Source of the DNA: Alisma plantago-aquatica
Taxonomy: Eukaryota > Streptophyta > Magnoliopsida > Alismatales > Alismataceae
Assembly: GCA_963693085.1 (NCBI GenBank)
Contig: OY856413.1
Coordinates: 468,487,379-468,551,378 of the forward strand
Direction of reading: 5' to 3'
Length of the DNA stretch: 64,000 nt
Part shown: positions 36,634-48,689 of the stretch, in pieces
How the letters are laid out: the number at the start of each line of letters is the position of its first letter
Position numbering within the stretch: the first letter of the stretch is position 1
Program-made: the position numbers and the translations under genes
Notes under the pieces: model-generated
Seen by the model: the letters and a program-made list of their open reading frames with translations, nothing else
What the model was told of the DNA's origin: nothing
Databases searched by the model: none

Positions 36634-38036
36634 TGATGCATGGGTTTTGAGTCACTTTTATAGGCTTATTTTATATCTATTTTGTGCATGTATTTGTCAT
36701 TTTCTTGATTATATTTGCATAATTCACTATAATTGGACTTTAAACTCTTTTTGCATCAAATTATACTTCTTTTATCATATTTATATGATTTTATATAATC
36801 CCCGAACTTATACACATGTTTCAGCACTTTTTCAGGCACTTTTGCATTGTCCAGAGTCGATACTATCGACCCTGGTGTCGATAGTATCGACATTTTATCA
36901 GAAAGCAACCCCAAAATGCGATCTTGGAAGGAAAAACCTATATCATGGTCGATACCATCGACCTGGGGGTCGATACTATCGATAGCGTCAGGATCTGGCG
37001 ATTTTCTGCACTAAAATGGAGCGTTTTAATCCGACGGTTGAGCTTTTTCGGAGCCGTAAAGTGGTCCTATGAACTAAGAAGAGCACGGCCGGCCCTAGGG
37101 GGATCTGATATTGTGTTGCACAACATCCAAGAAGGAGGGAGAGAGAGAGGAGACAAGAGATGAATGCCGTCAACTGAGCGATCCAGACACCTCTGACGGG
37201 CGATTTTGCTGCCGGAAGACTACAAAACACACGTTTCTCGAGGAGGATCTCCAAGAACACCTTTCTATCAGGGGTTACACGAGTTTTGCTCCATGTTTCC
37301 CATGTTTTTCTTCTCTACTCCTATGTATTTTCCATTATCAACCATGCGGGGCTAATCCTCTTAATCTTTAGGACCGGGAGTAGCCCGGGGAAGCATTGTA
37401 TGACATTTTTATCATAGTAATTCATAATTTGTCTCCTAAATCTGTGGTATGCTTTCGTTTTCTCAATGATATTGTTATGCTTAATCACCATAATAATAAT
37501 CTAATGCCTTTAATTACTTTGAAAGAAGAATTAACGGTTGAAAAGAGACGAAATTCACATTAATTAACAAATCCCTTGAACAAGGTGATGTACGGTTAAT
37601 GGTGGAAACCCAGAGGTCAATTCTAATGCACCTAGTTTAGGGTATAGGTTACTACGACTGTGGAACCGACCTAGAATTAGGTAGTGAATTGTACCATGAC
37701 AGTGGACAATTCTGACTATAGGCCACTACCCGGATTGAGAGATGAACTTGAGTAGCTATATGGAAATTCATACAATGAAAACCCGCGGTGAAACCACAAT
37801 CCTAAAGATCTCCATTTGAATTGATTAAACTAAACCCTTAAATGAGTGCTCTATTTTATTTTATTTTCTTTTATTTGACAACAACTCTCAAACTCTTTTA
37901 ATCGGTTTAGCTGATCGCAACCAGTTAGTAGTAGTCTACTAAAATTCACGTTTCCCTGAGTTCGACTCGGGCCTCACAAGGCCTATATTACATTGATACG
38001 TATACTTGCGTTTACACGTACGGTTTACGTGTGTCA
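36634..38036 (+). repeat. Element A 3' LTR
   Basis: Starts TGATGCATGGG after the polypurine tract, ends TGTCA before ATCAT. It carries the best-preserved palindrome pair, at 36856-36891. Confidence 0.95.
36856..36983 (+). repeat. Palindrome pairs in element A 3' LTR
   Basis: GTCGATACTATCGAC (36856) and GTCGATAGTATCGAC (36877) are exact reverse complements with a CCTGGT loop. The second pair is GTCGATACCATCGAC (36948) and GTCGATACTATCGAT (36969). Confidence 0.93.
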
Positions 38037-39245
38037 ATCATATTTCTCATATTTGATTGGTGTTCTTCTCTTTGTACCCGGGAATTTCCATATCTGAGGT
38101 CGTCGATACCATCGACGGTCGTCGATGCCATTGACATGACCACAACAATTAGCTGGAGAAAGAGCAGAACTAGGCGATACCATCGATAGGACAATCGATG
38201 GTATCGAGCTGCCATCAGAGAGAATGCTAGAACATCAAGGAACGTCGATACCCTACACGGGTCGATACCATCGACCCACCGTCGATGGTATCGACGTCGT
38301 CAGATCAAGAAACCGCCTACATCGATCTAAATCGAACGGTCGTGATGTTTTGGCAGCCATAAGTGATCCCTATACCTTGAAAAGATGACCCAAGTCGTAC
38401 TATCACATCATTAGCCACTACATAAGTCTCGGAAGAGGAGAGGATGAAAAACGGAGACCACAACTACGCTCCAGACGTTTCCAGAGCTGCAGACAAAGTT
38501 TTTTACCTTGAAAAGACGAAGGTTGTCGAATTCCAATCACACGTCGAGGATCGTCTGGTTCTCCTTCGTTCATGGGTTACACCATCTCCATCCATGTTTC
38601 CCCTGTGTTTTCTTCTCCTTTCATCGTGTTTCTCATTAAGATGAACATGCATGGCTAATCCCTTTTGTCTTTAGGACCGGGAGTAGGCCGGATAATCATT
38701 GTATGACACTTTTTGCATAGTTAATCATAATTTGTCTCTGAAATATGTAGTATGATATTGTTTTCTCAATTCTATCATTATGCTTGATCACCATAATGGT
38801 AATTTAATATCTTTAATTTCTTTCGACGAAGAATTAACAGTTGAAAAGACGCAATAATCACATTAACCTATAAATCCTTTGGAAAAGGCGATGTACGGTT
38901 AATGGTGGAAACCTAGGGATATGTTTTTCATACATCTAATTTAGGGTATAGGTTACTACTGATGTGGAACTGATCTAAATTAAGACAGTGAATTGTATCG
39001 CGGAAGCGAACAATTCTATTCACAAGCCACTACCCGGAATGGGAGACAAGTTGTGATAACTATGTAGGAATTGGTACAACAAGAATCCGTGGTGAAACCA
39101 CAATCCTGAAGATCCCATTTTAATTGATTAAATCAACCATTTAATCGATTGCTTTGTTTTCTTTTGTTTTTATTTTGTTTTTTTCAAAACAACTCTCAAA
39201 CTTTTATAATCAGTCTAGCTGATTGCAAATAGTTAGTAGTAGTCT
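38037..39245 (+). repeat. Element B 5' LTR, segment 2
   Basis: Runs from the ATCAT duplication to the CACTA insertion point (TCT at 39243-39245). Collinear with 59187-60370 of the 3' LTR. Confidence 0.93.
38102..38295 (+). repeat. Palindrome pairs in element B 5' LTR
   Basis: Members start at 38102/38121, 38173/38194 and 38261/38281. The last pair, GTCGATACCATCGAC and GTCGATGGTATCGAC, is exactly complementary with loop CCACC. A single unpaired member lies near 38244. Confidence 0.92.
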
Positions 39246-39880
39246 CACTAGTACATAAACGACCTTTAGTGTCGGTTATTTAAGGCCTTTAGTGTCGGTT
39301 TCTAAGCGACACCTATGTGGGCGACGCTAAAAGCCCAGTTGTTACGTGTCGGTTCAAAAACCGACGCCACAACCCTTCGCGCGCCACTGAAAATGCGCCA
39401 GCAGGGCACTATAAGCGTCGGTTTTTAGATAAGAAACCGACGCCATATACCTTCGCGCCACAGAAAGGGCGCCATCTTGCGCACTATTAGCGTCAGTTAT
39501 TAGATAAAAACCGACGTCATATCACTCCCAACACGGCCGTGGTGTCTAGTCTACTGCCACGGTCGTGTTGACCAGCACGGCTGTGGTGTCTGGTCCGCTG
39601 CCACAGCCATGCTGGCCAGCACGGCCGTGGTGTTAAGTACATAGACGTCGGTTATTAGATAAAAACCGATGCCATATACCTTCACACCACAGAAAGGGCT
39701 CCATCTTGGGCACTATAAGCGTCGGGTAGTATATAATAAACCGACGTCATAGCATTACCAGCACGGCCGTGCTGGCCAGCATGGCCGTGGTGTTAAGGAA
39801 ATAGACGTCGATTACTATTAGAAACCGACACTGTAACGATGTGGCGTCGGTTTTATACAAATAACCGACACCTATTTTTT
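39246..39880. repeat. CACTA left subterminal repeats
   Basis: GTCGGTT and its complement AACCGACG/AACCGACA recur about 10-12 times, mostly in pairs separated by a short AT spacer. The palindrome CACGGCCGTG and its variants recur at about 39533-39790. Such regions bind the CACTA-encoded DNA-binding protein. Confidence 0.9.
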
Positions 39881-40269
39881 GTTTTTTTTTCTGTCAGTCT
39901 GCAGATCTGCTGTATGGCTGGTCGCAGTATGAGTAACCTACAGTTTAGTTATGAACTGCAGGTTTTACGACATCCATTGATATCAGCCAACAACAGGCCA
40001 CAAACCTGCAAAATTAACAACAAAGATATTCACATATTTAGCAATGCAACTTGCAGTTCCATTTGATTTTCACACATTTAGAAACATTCATGTAGTTAGC
40101 AATCTGTAGTTCCATTCATTTTCACATTCACATATAGAAACATTCATATAGCAACCAACAATTTCATTCATTTTCACTCAGACACATGTAGAAATATCCA
40201 GACATATAGAAACATTCACACATATATTATAATTAAGAAATTCATTTACAAAATATCATTCTTTAGTCA

Positions 40270-43200
40270 TTATTCGCTATCAACATCCCAATTATATCTT
40301 AAATCCCCCACTACTTGTATGGCTGTTGCCCATTCTTCTCTTACTTCATTTAATTCTCCCTTCGTATAGGGAGCATGTGCATCTGGTAAGGCATTTCCTA
40401 TAGTGTGGTCAGTTGTAAACACCTGTAAAGAGAATGATGTATATATATAATTAATGAGCTATAAATAAAATTGATATATTTCATATTATCTAATGAGACT
40501 ATATAATACCTCAACAATACAATCGATGTCCATTGCGGCATATTTGATAATCATGTGCATAAATCGCATCACGTAGTATCCACATGCCCATCCGTTGTCT
40601 TGTGTGGCACACTATAAATTCAAACATACAAAATATTAAAAAATACAACTAATTAAGCACTGTTCACATAAATAATATATACATATATTGCAGTCGGGAA
40701 CTTACTTTCACGTTCTTCCAAATTATTGGCTGGTTCTTTTTTGTGGTGACCTTTCCTCCAGCCTTTTTGAACTCATCAAAACCCCTACATGTTAATGTAA
40801 CACAGTACATTGCATAATTAAATAGTAATGTAATAACATATGTTAACGGATATGAAAATGAAATATTTCTCACCGGAATAATGCCATTTTCATTATGTGT
40901 CCATATTTTGTATTCAATTTATTCCCCTTAGGATCTAGATAATAGACAGTGAACGTCTCGGGGACAATAACCAGTAACTCCCAATGCATACCACTAGAGG
41001 TAAAAAAGTTAAAAATTAATAACTCAAAATCCACAATAAAAATGTAATTTTCTTAAGTCCAAATTATAATAAGCAAAGTAAACTTACTCTACATTGAATG
41101 GAGCCATTATCATCATCTTCTTATTTTGAGCAAAAATTGAAAAAGCCTCACAATAATATTGTTGAACTGACGGAGGGTCTTTAGCTACTAGACTAATCAA
41201 AGATGGAATAAAAATTCCTACATGTTCGAATGCAAAATCTGCACATATCTTGTCTAAGTAGCTGCAAAATATGTATTAATTACGCATGCATTAATAAATA
41301 AGAAACCAGATCACCAGATCCTACACAAGGTATATGGATGTATAAAGAAGATCTAACCTTATCCATAGCTCTATCACAGATGTATTTAGCCAATCATATC
41401 GAAACAACTCCAAAATATCTTGTATAAATAGTTTGCTTTCGTATGATTGACCTGCAACATCTGAATCTATAGAAACAGTTATAGGGCAGTTTATATCATG
41501 TTCGCTTAACCATATTGCCATACCCCTACAGTTAGGACCTAACGGGACAGTTAGGTCTTGTGGAACCCAACTGGGTAATGTAGGAGGTGGAAGTGGAGGC
41601 CTAGATGTTGTGGGTGTCTTCTTTTTAACCTATATATATATAATAATTTCAGATCAACTGACATCATATACACACACTAACAATTTAACTTAATGTAAAT
41701 TTACCATACAATTTTAGTAAAGAGGACATCCGCTTTTAGCCACAATATCACTCCGCCTTCTGCCTCACCAAGCGTTTCACAATCTGGGTGGGCATATGGC
41801 AATGGAAGATCCATCCACTTGGGGAATATATGTACCGGGCTCACACGAATCCAACCAGTTGGTAATGGAGACCCGTGAAACATTTCCCCTCGTAGGGATG
41901 GGTAAGCCGACGCCTCTACAACGACATATTCATTAACTTTTAGACGGCATGGCTTCAACCCCTACAAATTTTTGTGTAAAGAATGTTATATACATATATA
42001 CATATCATATTGAAAACATATCATCTTGAATTAAAAAACTAGTTACTATGTCATAAAAATACTTACAGCAGATTTGCTAGGTGGTGGGTCTACAGGATTA
42101 CTCCCAACCTCTGCAGTAGGAGTAGAGCCTATAGTAGGAGACACGATAGGTATTGTCTGGTAAGTGGCAGTCTGAGATGCCTGCCACTTTTTCATTGCTT
42201 CTTCGAGTTTCCTATCAAATAGCTTATCTACCTATACATTGATAAAATAAACGTCAAATTCTAATTATTGAATTCTCTTTTACAGTAACATCTACAAGGA
42301 AAAAATATGTTACCTCTTCTTGTGAAAGTCCCACTTTTGGGACATGTTTGCGCTGGGATGGCCCAAAAAAAGCTTTGATGCCCACACCAACGCCTGCAGC
42401 CCTAACATGTCCAGGATGCTCTGGGTTACCCAGAGCAACTGTCAATTCATCCCTTGTGCCCTCAGGGATGAACTTGCCTTGTTTCCTCAGCTCCTGCAGC
42501 TCCCGCTAATTGCCAAAACAAAATTTTTTAATTAAGTAAACACCACAACTAATCAATATTCGAATGATTGCTGTAAGAGTTGTATTTTACAATTTTTGCA
42601 GCCGCCTCAGCAGTTGCGGGCTTCCTTATTTCTCCCTTCTTATTTTGCCTCCCACCTATCCAGATATCATGGCGAGGTAGAGGTGTGCTACCTATAGTGG
42701 AGGACTCCTGAGTAGCAGCAGACTGAGCAGTAGCCTCAGACTATAGTATTTGGCGAATGCCTGCATACCCCTTTGGACCCATTGTGTGGTCATGCACATT
42801 CAGTGCACGCCTTGATCTTTGTGCCTCACTGAGGGCCTAGTTAGTATGCACATTAATGATTTAGTTAGTAACAGTAAATATTAATCTTGAATAGGTGAAT
42901 ACAACATATATTAATGAGATTGGGACTGACACCTAATACCTTGAATTCATCTGTTTGTCTTGAAGAAACAAACGCGTCCCATTCTTCTTTATCCAGGAAG
43001 TTCCACTGTTCAGTGGCTGTCTTCTTCCTCTTGTCAGCTTCTTTTATGTATTCTCGGGTGAAATTTGTCCTATAGTTCCTTAGGACTCTCCCACAGCGTT
43101 GCATCACGCATTTACGATGCAGCTTTTCATCCAATTCAAATATACTCTGCAAATTAGAATTGCTATTAACTAGTATCCAAAAAATTAGTAATCTACAAAA

Positions 43201-43678
43201 TAGAATTGCAAATTAATAATAACTCACACATAAATTCTTCCATATTACATCTTTCTTCTCCTTAGAAACTTTATGCCAACAATCTATCTTACAACCGCAA
43301 TGGCTACGAGTAACATACCCAAGATATGAAACAAATGAATTGCGATTCACACCAGATGCATTTCCTGCATCATCAAAATCTACAACAAGTTTGGGTCCAT
43401 TGCCCTTTTGTGCTATTAACTTCTTCATCATAGTGATGCCCCTTCTCATGTCAACTTTTTGATGTTGCTGATCAAGTGCCTCAAGTGCTTCAGATGGTAC
43501 ATGTGCATCATCAACCTAAAATTTGACAAAATAAACACATTTACAAGATATAACTATAAATGGACATATAGATATAAATATATGATATATTTTTAAAACT
43601 TACATTGTGAGGCGGCACATTGATGTCCTCACCCTCACGGTTATCATCAGCACGGTCATCAGGAGAATGCTCAGCCAT
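40270..43678 (-). CDS. CACTA second gene: Ulp1/C48 cysteine protease fusion, 13 exons
   Basis: Ulp1-type proteases remove SUMO-like modifiers; plant transposons carry copies of unknown role. I read 13 exons with GT-AG borders: 43604-43678, 43228-43515, 42940-43146, 42591-42836, 42314-42505, 42067-42231, 41710-41952, 41358-41629, 41088-41261, 40874-40993, 40706-40784, 40510-40611, 40270-40422. They total 2316 nt, exactly 772 codons with stop, in phase throughout. Exons 1-6 resemble the plant transposase_24/En-Spm domain (GPKGYAG, CGRVLRNYR). Exon 7 resembles DUF8039 (PSLRGEMFHGSPLPTGWIRV). Exons 9-12 hold the protease: His in GMHWELLVI, Asp in YYLDPKGN, Gln and Cys in QDNGWACGYYVMRF. One in-frame TAG interrupts exon 4 after IRQIL. 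The exon 7 borders were chosen to keep phase. It starts 215 bp downstream of the TNP2 stop. Confidence 0.82.
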
Positions 43679-43684
43679 CTGAAA

Positions 43685-43870
43685 ATTCACATTCACATTG
43701 TAAAGTTCACATTGTAAAGTAATTCAAATTGTAAAGCTCACATTGTAAAGTTCACATTCACATTGTAAAGTAATTCACATTGTAAAGTTCACATTATAAA
43801 GTAATTCACATTGTAAAATTCACATTGTAAAGTTCACATTATAAAGTAATTCACATTATAAAACATATAA
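43685..43870. repeat. Minisatellite between the two CACTA genes
   Basis: CACATTGTAAAGTTCACATT and shortened variants repeat about eight to ten times. It fills nearly all of the 215 bp between the TNP2 stop and the start of the protease gene, so it lies in the latter's promoter or leader. Confidence 0.88.
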
Positions 43871-43893
43871 AAAAACATTGTATAAACATGCCT

Positions 43894-46800
43894 CTAATAT
43901 TGCGATTTTTTATCAATTAACAATCCTTCATTGTGATCTCCGCGCACATACAAGTCATCATTAGCTTCAATATTTTCTGGTGTTGGCAACCCAACTGAGA
44001 ATGGACTGGAGTCATCATACTTATCATAGTACTGTTCTTCATCTATAGGATCTTCAATGAACTGTCTTTTACGATGAAGAACAACCGACCATTTATCATT
44101 TGCAGGATCATCGATATAAAATACTTGTTTCGCATGTGATGCCAATATGAATGGTTCATCCTTCTTGCCAATCTTTTCAAAGTTCACTAAAGTGAAACCC
44201 AATTCATCCACTATAACTCCTTTGGTGTTATCAACCCAATTACATTTGAAGAGCAGAATTCTAAAATCTATGTAGTCAAACTCCCATATGTCTTCAATGA
44301 CACCGTAATATGACATTTTAGCTTCACGTGGACTCTTAACCTTTGCACTTGCAAAAAACATAGTCGATGCTTGAAGGGTGACCCCACTGTTTTGGACGAC
44401 ACTCTTATCATCTTGGCGCTTTGTGTAATATTTGAATCCATTAATGTCATACCCTTCATAAGACATAACTGTCAATTTTGGTTTAAAGGTGAGGCATTTG
44501 ATAGTTTCAATAATATCATCTGGTGTTTGAGATAGTTGATGTAAGACTTTATTTTCAAACCACTTAATAAATGTCTTGTTATGCTCTCTAGCAAGCCACA
44601 TTGTATTGGCTCGAGGATATTGACTCTTGATGAAATTGGTATGTTCCTCGATATAAACATTCACTTCATCCATGTTGTGTAAAATATACAAGTGACCTCG
44701 TTCCAACTGCTCACGGCTGATTACTTTCACACGTGATCCCAAAATTCCTTTGCCAAATTGCTCGTCAATATTCTTGTCATTATCAGGAGTGTCATTACCA
44801 CTGAGAAAGTCATTGCAAAAATCCATAACCTCTCTCGCCACATAACCCTCGATAATACTCCCTTCAGGCCGATAACGATTTCAAACATCACTTTTAAAAA
44901 CACTCATGTATCGTTCAAAGGGATACATCCAATGCAAGAAAACTGGTCCCAACATTTTCACTTCCCTAGTCAAGTGGACAACAAGATGTACGATAATATC
45001 AAAGAACGACGGAGGAAAATACATCTCAAGCTGACATAGGGTAACAACCACTTCTCTTTGCAATTTATCAAGAGTATTAGGGTAAATAACTTTGCTGCAC
45101 AGACTGTTGAAAAAGAAACAAAGTCTGGTGATTGCAAACCTTACATGCTTCGGCAATATAGATCTAATTGCCATAGGCAATATTTGTTGCATTAGAGTGT
45201 GACAATCATGAGATTTAAGACCTATCTACTTCAGATCTTTCATTGATACCAATCTACAGATGTTGGATGAGTAACCCTGTGGCACCTTAACATTTACCAA
45301 ACATTCACAAAAAGCTTTCTTCTCCTTTCTAGACAATGTGTAACAAGCGGGAGGTAAGTATGTTCTCCAATTTCCCATTTCACGAAATTCTGTTAATTCT
45401 GACCTTATTCCCATTTCACGTAGGTCCAGTCTGGATTTTATCCCATCTTTAGTCTTACCTGGTATATTCAACAAAGTACCAATGACACTATCACAGACAT
45501 TTTTCTCAACGTGCATGACATCGATACAACGCCTGACTGTCAAAGAACTCCAATAAGGAAGATCCCAAAATATTGACTTCTTCTTGAATAAAGATTTGTC
45601 ACTCCGTGTGGCCATAGTACATTGTGATCTCTTACTAAATTCATTGACAAAGTCTTTTACTCTTTCATAAACAACCTCCCCTGGTATAGGTTTAGGTGCA
45701 CTCCGTTCCTCATTCAATCCATTGAATGCTTTGCGCTTCCTACGATACGGATGGAATTTTGGAAGAAACCTTCGATGAACGAGATATACAGTCTTACCGC
45801 CATGTTTTAGTCTTATTGAATCAATGTTCTCTTCACATATAGGATACGCTTTAGCTCCTTTGACACTATATCCAGACAAATTCCCATATGCTGGAAAGTC
45901 ATTAATAGTGCAAAACAACATAGCATGCAAACAAAATGTCTCTCTTCGTGAAGCATCATAGGTCATCACACCTTCACCCCATAGTTTCTTTAAGTCATCA
46001 ATCAGAGGTTCAAGATAAACATCGATGTCATTTCCAGGTTGTTTAGGGCCCGATATCAACAACGACAGCATTACGTACTTATTTTTCATACACAACCAGG
46101 GAGGAAGATTGTATATAACAAGCATGACTGGCCAAGTGCTATGTTGGCTGCTCAATGTCCCGTACGGATTCATCCCGTATGTATAAAGCCCAAGTCTTAG
46201 ATTCCTGACTTCTTCACCAAATTCAGGGTACAATAGATCAATCTTCTTCCACTGTGGGGAATCAGACGCATGTCGTAGGATCCCATCATTATTTTTCTTA
46301 ACATCTGCATGCCACCTCAAATTCTTCGCATCTATCAGATTGGCAAACAAGCGTTGAAACCGTGATATTATAGGTAGATACCACATCACCTTGGCAGGAG
46401 AACCAGTTTAGGACTCCCCGAAAGTCGTCAATTTATACCGTGACGCACCACATTTTGGACAATCTTTCAAATCCACATAGTCCTTTTGAAATAATACACA
46501 ATCATTCGGGCATGCGTGTATCTTCTTGGCATCCATTCCCATTGGGCACAACAATTTCTTTACCTGGTATGTTGAGATTGGCAGCTTGTTTCCTTCAGGA
46601 AGCATTTCTTTCAACAAAGACAACAATGACGTGAAGCTTTTGTCGCTCCATCTATTGTTAGCTTTCAGCTTATACAATCTCAACACAGCGCTAAGCTTCG
46701 TAAACTTAGTACAACCTGTGTATAACGATATCTCAGCATCATACACAATATTTCTAAAAATGGGAGGTGGATCAGTGTGCTCTACCCCACAACTATCCAG

Positions 46801-47148
46801 CATCGCATCAACGATGTCTACTGGAACTGATTCATTCACATCTACATCATCGTAGGCAATTTCTTCTTCCACACAAGCACTACTATCAACATCCACTGGT
46901 TTTGGGTTTGAAAACTCTCCATGCCAGTGCCATTCTGTATAGCCTTGTACAATCCCGTTGCACATGACATGACTTTTGATTTCGTCACCAGTGCTGACTT
47001 TCAAGTTGTTACCGCAATGCCTACATGGACAGTAGAACCTATCTCCAGGTTGTTTCCTATGTTCCTCGGCAAATCTAATAAACTGGTCAAGACCAGAAAT
47101 AAACTCCGGGGTGCAGCGATTGCGAATGGACATCCATGATCTATCCAT
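43894..47148 (-). pseudogene. TNP2: TNP2-type CACTA transposase, one frame with three stops
   Basis: TNP2 cuts and joins CACTA ends in the nucleus. From ATG 47148 (MDRSWMSIRNRCT) a single frame of about 1085 codons runs to 43894 without a frameshift. Domains in order: transposase-associated domain (FYCPCRHCGNNLK, about residues 1-80), zinc-ribbon-like CPKCGASRYK (near 240), Transposase_21 (PWLCMKNKYVMLSLLISGPK, MHVEKNVCDSVIGTLLNIPG, about 260-630), DUF4218 (SHDCHTLMQQILP, about 640-760), DUF4216 (SYYGVIEDIWEFDY, about 960-1040). Three in-frame stops break it: TAA 46408-46410, TAG 45226-45228 (where Leu is expected), TGA 44881-44883 (where Arg CGA is expected). Where relatives read TDGFNP this copy reads TYGMNP, losing an Asp likely to be catalytic. 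The copy should be inactive. Confidence 0.92.
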
Positions 47149-47229
47149 TCTATGATCAAAGATAAAACAAGTATATATTACAATAAGATTAGGGTCTAGG
47201 GTTAACAGATTAGAGGTTTTGCATGGTTA

Positions 47230-47890
47230 AAACTTCGGCCAACAAATACATGTGATGTCATTCTTATATATAATAAATGTGTACCACCTATCCCATTCTT
47301 GAACACCTAATCTCACTAGTAAGTGTATAATGTGTATTGGGTTTTTGAGAAAATTTCGGCAGCATTTCCCTGCTGTTCTCTAAGTACATATGTACTTATA
47401 GAACAAACGGGGAAATGCTACCAAAATTTTCTCGAAAACCCAAAACATATTATACACTTACATCCTATGTGAGATTAGGTGTTCAAGAACAGTCCCAAAC
47501 CGGGGACTATCCAAGATTTACTCCTAATGAGTAAATCTTGGATGGGTTTCTAGGCCAACAAATACATGTGATGTCATTCTTATATATAATAAATGTGTAC
47601 CACCTATCCCATTCTTGAACACCTAATCTCACTAGTAAGTGTATAATGTGTATTGGGTTTTCAAGAAAATTTCGGCAGCATTTCCCTGCTGTTCTCTAAG
47701 TACATATGTACTTAGAGAACAAACGGGGAAATGCTACCAAAATTTTCTCAAAAACCCAATACACATTATACACTTACATCCAAAGTGAGATTAGGTGTTC
47801 AAGAACAGTCCCAAACCGGAGACTATCTAAGATTTACTCCTAATGAGTAAATTTTGGACGGGTTTCTAGGCCAACAAATACATGTGCTGT
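47230..47890. repeat. 316 bp tandem repeat with long hairpins upstream of TNP2
   Basis: GGCCAACAAATACATGTG recurs near 47236, 47553 and 47870: two full units and the start of a third. Each full unit holds a 194 bp inverted repeat (47296-47489 and 47612-47805) with ~97 bp arms, from TTCTTGAACACCTAATCTCAC to its complement, centred on AGTACATATGTACT. A second small hairpin, CCAAGATTTACTC with its complement, follows near 47512-47546. It sits within 100-750 bp upstream of the TNP2 ATG. Confidence 0.9.
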
Positions 47891-48689
47891 CATTCTTATA
47901 CCTACAATCCTAGTTTCATCATTCATATCCTAAGTTTTGTGTAACATCATTTAATCATGCTTGTCAGTAAATAATAAACAATAAATAAACCATGATTCCA
48001 TATATCAAAGATTTGAACAGTAAGTCAACAACACCTACAACAACACAAATACACGATTCAATTCTGTTATAATGTATTAATTAGGGTCACATAATCAATT
48101 TAGAAATAGAAGACCCACATGTGACCCTAAACCCTAAACACAAATATATGCAAGCACAAAATAACACAAAATAGTAAATACACAAATATACACACATAAT
48201 TGAGCAATATAGCACAAAATCAGCCACCACGGCCGTGCTACGCAGCACGACCGTGCTACCAACACGGCCGTGCTGCCCAGCACGGCCGTCCCGACCTAAG
48301 ATTTCACAACATGGAGGAGAAGAGGAGGAAAAGTATATACCTATAGGAGCAACGAGCAGGAAAGAGGGCGGCGGCGGAAGCGAGCGAGAGGGTGGGTTTC
48401 CGGAGCAGCAAGCAACAAACGGGCGGCGGCGGTGAGCGGGCGACCAGGAGCAGAGACCTAGCAGGAGAGGAGAGGAGCAGACGGGCAACCAAAGCAGCCA
48501 CCGGCGGGGGCGGCGTCGAGGAGAGGAGAGGAGACAAGCAGTGAGCGATGGCGGCACCAGCAGAGAAGCAATCGAGCAACAGCGGCACCAGCAGAGAAGA
48601 AATCGCCGGACCTAGTTACGTGAACTGAAGAATCAAGAATGAAACAGAGAAAGGGGAAGAGTCCCTCGCGCGGGTGTAGTTAAGTTAAC
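47891..48689. other. CACTA leader/promoter region with GC-rich palindromes
   Basis: AT-rich sequence, then CACGGCCGTG-type palindromes at about 48227-48290 and a GC-rich purine stretch at 48350-48600. The palindromes match those of the left end (39533-39790). The open frames on the minus strand (48087-48588) are low-complexity Pro/Ser/Arg and are not called. Confidence 0.6.

Larger units (their letters stand above)
30563..38036 (+). mobile_element. Element A: gag-protease-only Athila-family element
   Basis: 5' LTR 30563-31963 (1401 bp), 3' LTR 36634-38036 (1403 bp), perfect target duplication ATCAT at 30558-30562 and 38037-38041. Primer site and polypurine tract are present. The internal region holds only gag and protease. 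After the protease end the sequence jumps to the segment that in B follows integrase (GCTTGTTGGGAGGCAACC), so RT, RNase H, integrase and most of ORF3 are missing. Transposition must have used another element's enzymes. The interrupted site is recovered uncut in the 3' LTR of B near 59187. Confidence 0.95.

Noticed and set aside
48087..48588. 94-156 codon frames in the CACTA leader
   Set aside because: Low-complexity Pro/Ser/Arg frames in GC-rich DNA, open on both strands, without domain or conserved start.
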